Shown one piece after another: positions 62,864-64,000 of a stretch of 64,000 bases of DNA. The number at the start of each line of letters is the position of its first letter. Within the stretch, counting starts at the first letter, position 1. Under the pieces are notes generated by a model. It was not told where the DNA came from. It did no database searches and worked only from the letters and a program-made list of their open reading frames with translations. The stretch is taken from contig DAOUTW010000014.1 of NCBI GenBank assembly GCA_030668485.1, forward strand, positions 1 to 64,000, in the 5' to 3' direction. The position numbers and the translations under genes were made by a program. This DNA is from Candidatus Zixiibacteriota bacterium. GTDB lineage: Bacteria; Zixibacteria; MSB-5A5; GN15; JAAZOE01.

Positions 62864-62905
62864 GCGGCAGGTCTTGATTCGCTCATGAGGATTGTGACCT
62901 GCCGC
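62864..62905 (+). repeat. Nested palindrome, copy 2 (GCGGCAGGTC ... GACCTGCCGC)
   Basis: Outer arms 62864-62873 and 62896-62905 are perfectly complementary. The inner part ATTCGCTCATGAGGAT differs from copy 1 at 59421-59462 but retains an internal palindrome (CTCATGAG). The A-C mismatch of copy 1 is an A-U pair here. Confidence 0.8.
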
Positions 62906-63047
62906 ATCGCGATACTCTCAGAAGGGCTTGACTTTATGGCCTAATGTATTAAATTTCAGCGGTTATTGTCAATTCGGGTTCAGAGGGGAACTTTTAAGAC
63001 CGAATTGCAATACAATGAAAAAGGCTGACCAAATAACTGGAGGAAGA

Positions 63048-63809
63048 ATGCAAAAAACCTGGCTTGCTACCGCAATATTAGCCATTCTCGTCCTGCTCTT
63101 CGTTTCTCAGGCAATGGCGGTACCCAAAATGTTTCTGCCTGAGGAAAAATTCGATTTCGGTTTTGTCCCTCAGGATAGCAAGATATCCCATGTTTTCTGG
63201 ATAAAATCGGTCGGCGACGACACTCTGAAGATTCTCAACGTAAAGCCTGGCTGAGGCTGCACCAAAGCTCCTTTGAAGAATAAGGAGATTGCTGTCGGTG
63301 ACAGCACAGAGCTTGAAATTATCTACATAACCGGTAAACGACGCGGCACAAGCAGCAAAAGCCCGTCTATTCAGACCAATGAAGGCCCGCCTCAACGTAA
63401 GGTAACGATTCGGGCAACGGCCGTTCAACAACCCGATTCCACCTATCCGATAACCTTGAAGCCGTATAAGATATATGTTTCGCGAGCTGGTAAGGTGGAA
63501 GTCGATTTCGCCAAGTTCACGGTCAGAAATGTATCCGATGCCGATCTGGGACTGTCCGTCGTCGGGCAACCTTCTGGTTATTTTGACCTGGAGGTTCCTG
63601 AAAGCGTCCCGGCCGGAGATTCGGTTCAATGTAAGTTGACCGTCAACCCGGAATTCCTCGAGACGACCTTTGAAAAATCTATTACGCTGGAACTCAGCGA
63701 TGCCGCTCATAGCCGCTTTACCATTCCGGTGGTCCGGCGCCTGATCGGCCCCCAAAAGACCGCCGCCACCAATCCGGCTCCTGATAAAAAAGCCGGCGGC
63801 AAGAAATAA
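63048..63809 (+). CDS. Exported DUF1573-type selenoprotein (Sec69 encoded by in-frame UGA at 63252-63254)
   Basis: I read one 253-residue protein through a UGA codon. The start ATG 63048 has TGGAGGAAG before it and a signal peptide (ILAILVLLFVSQAMA). The DUF1573 (ASH-like Ig fold) domain follows: FDFGFVPQDSKISHVFWIKSVGDDTLKILNVKPG, then UGA, then GCTKAPLKNKEIAVGDS. In this family that position is normally Cys, giving P-G/S-C-G-C-T, so UGA replaces the first Cys of the C-x-C pair and gives U-G-C. The frame continues without interruption for 184 codons into a second Ig-like domain and a Lys-rich tail. A SECIS-like hairpin follows the UGA at once. The protein should be periplasmic or surface-exposed; a thiol/selenol redox or metal-binding role is inferred. 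The alternative is a TGC-to-TGA mutation or sequencing error. A terminator follows the stop. Confidence 0.82.
63262..63290 (+). promoter_or_regulatory. Candidate bacterial SECIS hairpin
   Basis: CTCCTT (63268-63273) pairs with AAGGAG (63282-63287), extended by AA/UU across one G-A mismatch. The loop is UGAAGAAU, with G in position 2, and starts 19 bases after the UGA. These values meet the published bacterial SECIS rules (loop 16-37 bases after UGA; G in the first two loop bases). A second perfect hairpin, GCTGTC-GGT-GACAGC, follows at 63291-63305. Confidence 0.65.
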
Positions 63810-63832
63810 GCTGATCTTTATAGAGAAAATAA

Positions 63833-63870
63833 CGGCCTGCTCGAAAAAAAAGCGAGCGGGCCGCTTTTTT
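63833..63870 (+). terminator. Rho-independent terminator of the selenoprotein gene
   Basis: CGGCCTGCTCG (63833-63843) pairs with CGAGCGGGCCG (63853-63863) with one G.U pair, followed by C and six T residues. It lies 24 bases after the TAA stop at 63807-63809, which supports that stop, not the UGA, as the gene's end. Confidence 0.9.
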
Positions 63871-63989
63871 GGGGATCAATCGGCGATAAAAAGCGTTATA
63901 TTAGGCAGTTAAGAACCTGAAATAAATTCACTGCGGTGATAAACGGCTGCGCACGGTTTATGGGTCAAGATGACCGGGGCGCCCATCAG

Positions 63990-63995
63990 AAGGAG
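63990..63995 (+). promoter_or_regulatory. Ribosome-binding site of a gene starting just past the window
   Basis: AAGGAG five bases before the window end, on the plus strand, after a 120-base leader that includes a GGTC/GACC hairpin (about 63963-63975). The start codon is expected within the next few bases outside the window. Confidence 0.45.
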
Positions 63996-64000
63996 AATCG

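Larger units (their letters stand above)
61887..63047 (+). other. 1161-base spacer with palindromes and no convincing gene
   Basis: It contains a nested palindrome (62028-62069); a perfect 10-bp hairpin CCCCTCTCCC/GGGAGAGGGG (62262-62284) followed by GCCGGGGGTGAGGGG, a sequence seen in many unrelated bacteria; ATTCGTC/GACGAAT (about 62329-62345); family hairpins at 62366-62401 and a degenerate one at 62740-62775; short tandem AAGCCATT words (62620-62650); and nested palindrome copy 2 (62864-62905). A 140-codon frame at 62466-62888 is considered and rejected. Confidence 0.7.

Noticed and set aside
62466-62888. 140-codon ORF with a possible ribosome site
   Set aside because: It runs through a hairpin repeat and a nested palindrome, has low-complexity short tandem words and shows no recognisable domain. 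Most likely non-coding.
63048-63254. Reading the DUF1573 gene as a 68-residue protein ending at UGA plus a separate 178-residue ORF starting at 63273
   Set aside because: Both parts are in the same frame, join across the conserved Cys column of one domain, and the second part lacks a ribosome site and signal peptide.

Overview
The window reads as chromosome of a Gram-negative (diderm) bacterium. LptD, LolA, BamD and lipoprotein signal peptides show an outer membrane. Five exported proteins end in paired calcium-binding repeats of the form N-x-G-D-A-V-Y-x-I-x-Y-x-F-x-x-G-G; from memory this is typical of candidate phylum Zixibacteria (FCB group), so I infer that lineage or a close relative. 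No phage, plasmid, CRISPR or intact insertion sequence is visible.

Layout. Bases 1-114 hold the first codons of proS (minus strand), followed by tRNA-Arg(CCG) with a near-consensus promoter. A 1107-aa exported dockerin-repeat protein follows (514-3837, plus). From 3.9 to 42 kb everything is on the minus strand and tightly packed housekeeping: murein-peptide recycling (amidase, dipeptide epimerase, NlpC/P60); an aminotransferase and transketolase; a coupled envelope/replication operon (ftsK, lolA, rimO, slt, bamD, nadD, polA, coaE) behind an HU gene; lptD with an AlaX-type editing protein, an FAH-family enzyme and a MATE exporter; a shikimate operon (aroA-E-K-B-Q) that continues into an M2/M3-like lipoprotein lacking the zinc motif; argS; an MFS transporter; a DapF-like epimerase with both catalytic cysteines replaced by serine; a second aminotransferase; and an SOS cassette (lexA, a small companion protein, dinB) with a candidate LexA operator.

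From 42 to 50 kb on the plus strand lie four more exported dockerin-repeat proteins: a 1321-aa paralogue of the first one and three tandem paralogues of about 400 aa. From 50 kb the region becomes accessory, with long spacers full of palindromes and a family of small hairpin repeats. It encodes a DHxxxYK-repeat secreted protein, an FG-GAP/dockerin protein, a three-gene porin-cytochrome operon (outer-membrane barrel, 14-haem cytochrome, 20-haem lipoprotein) that looks like a conduit for extracellular electron transfer, and a membrane-anchored LRR-Roc-COR GTPase.

The most notable item is at 63048-63809. It is a DUF1573-type exported protein whose conserved Cys-x-Cys is encoded as UGA-Gly-Cys, with a hairpin that fits the bacterial SECIS rules directly after the UGA. 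It is best read as a selenoprotein (Sec69) rather than as two truncated ORFs. The other strong non-coding observation is the hairpin repeat family in the 50-63 kb spacers, whose stem base pairs differ between copies but stay complementary.
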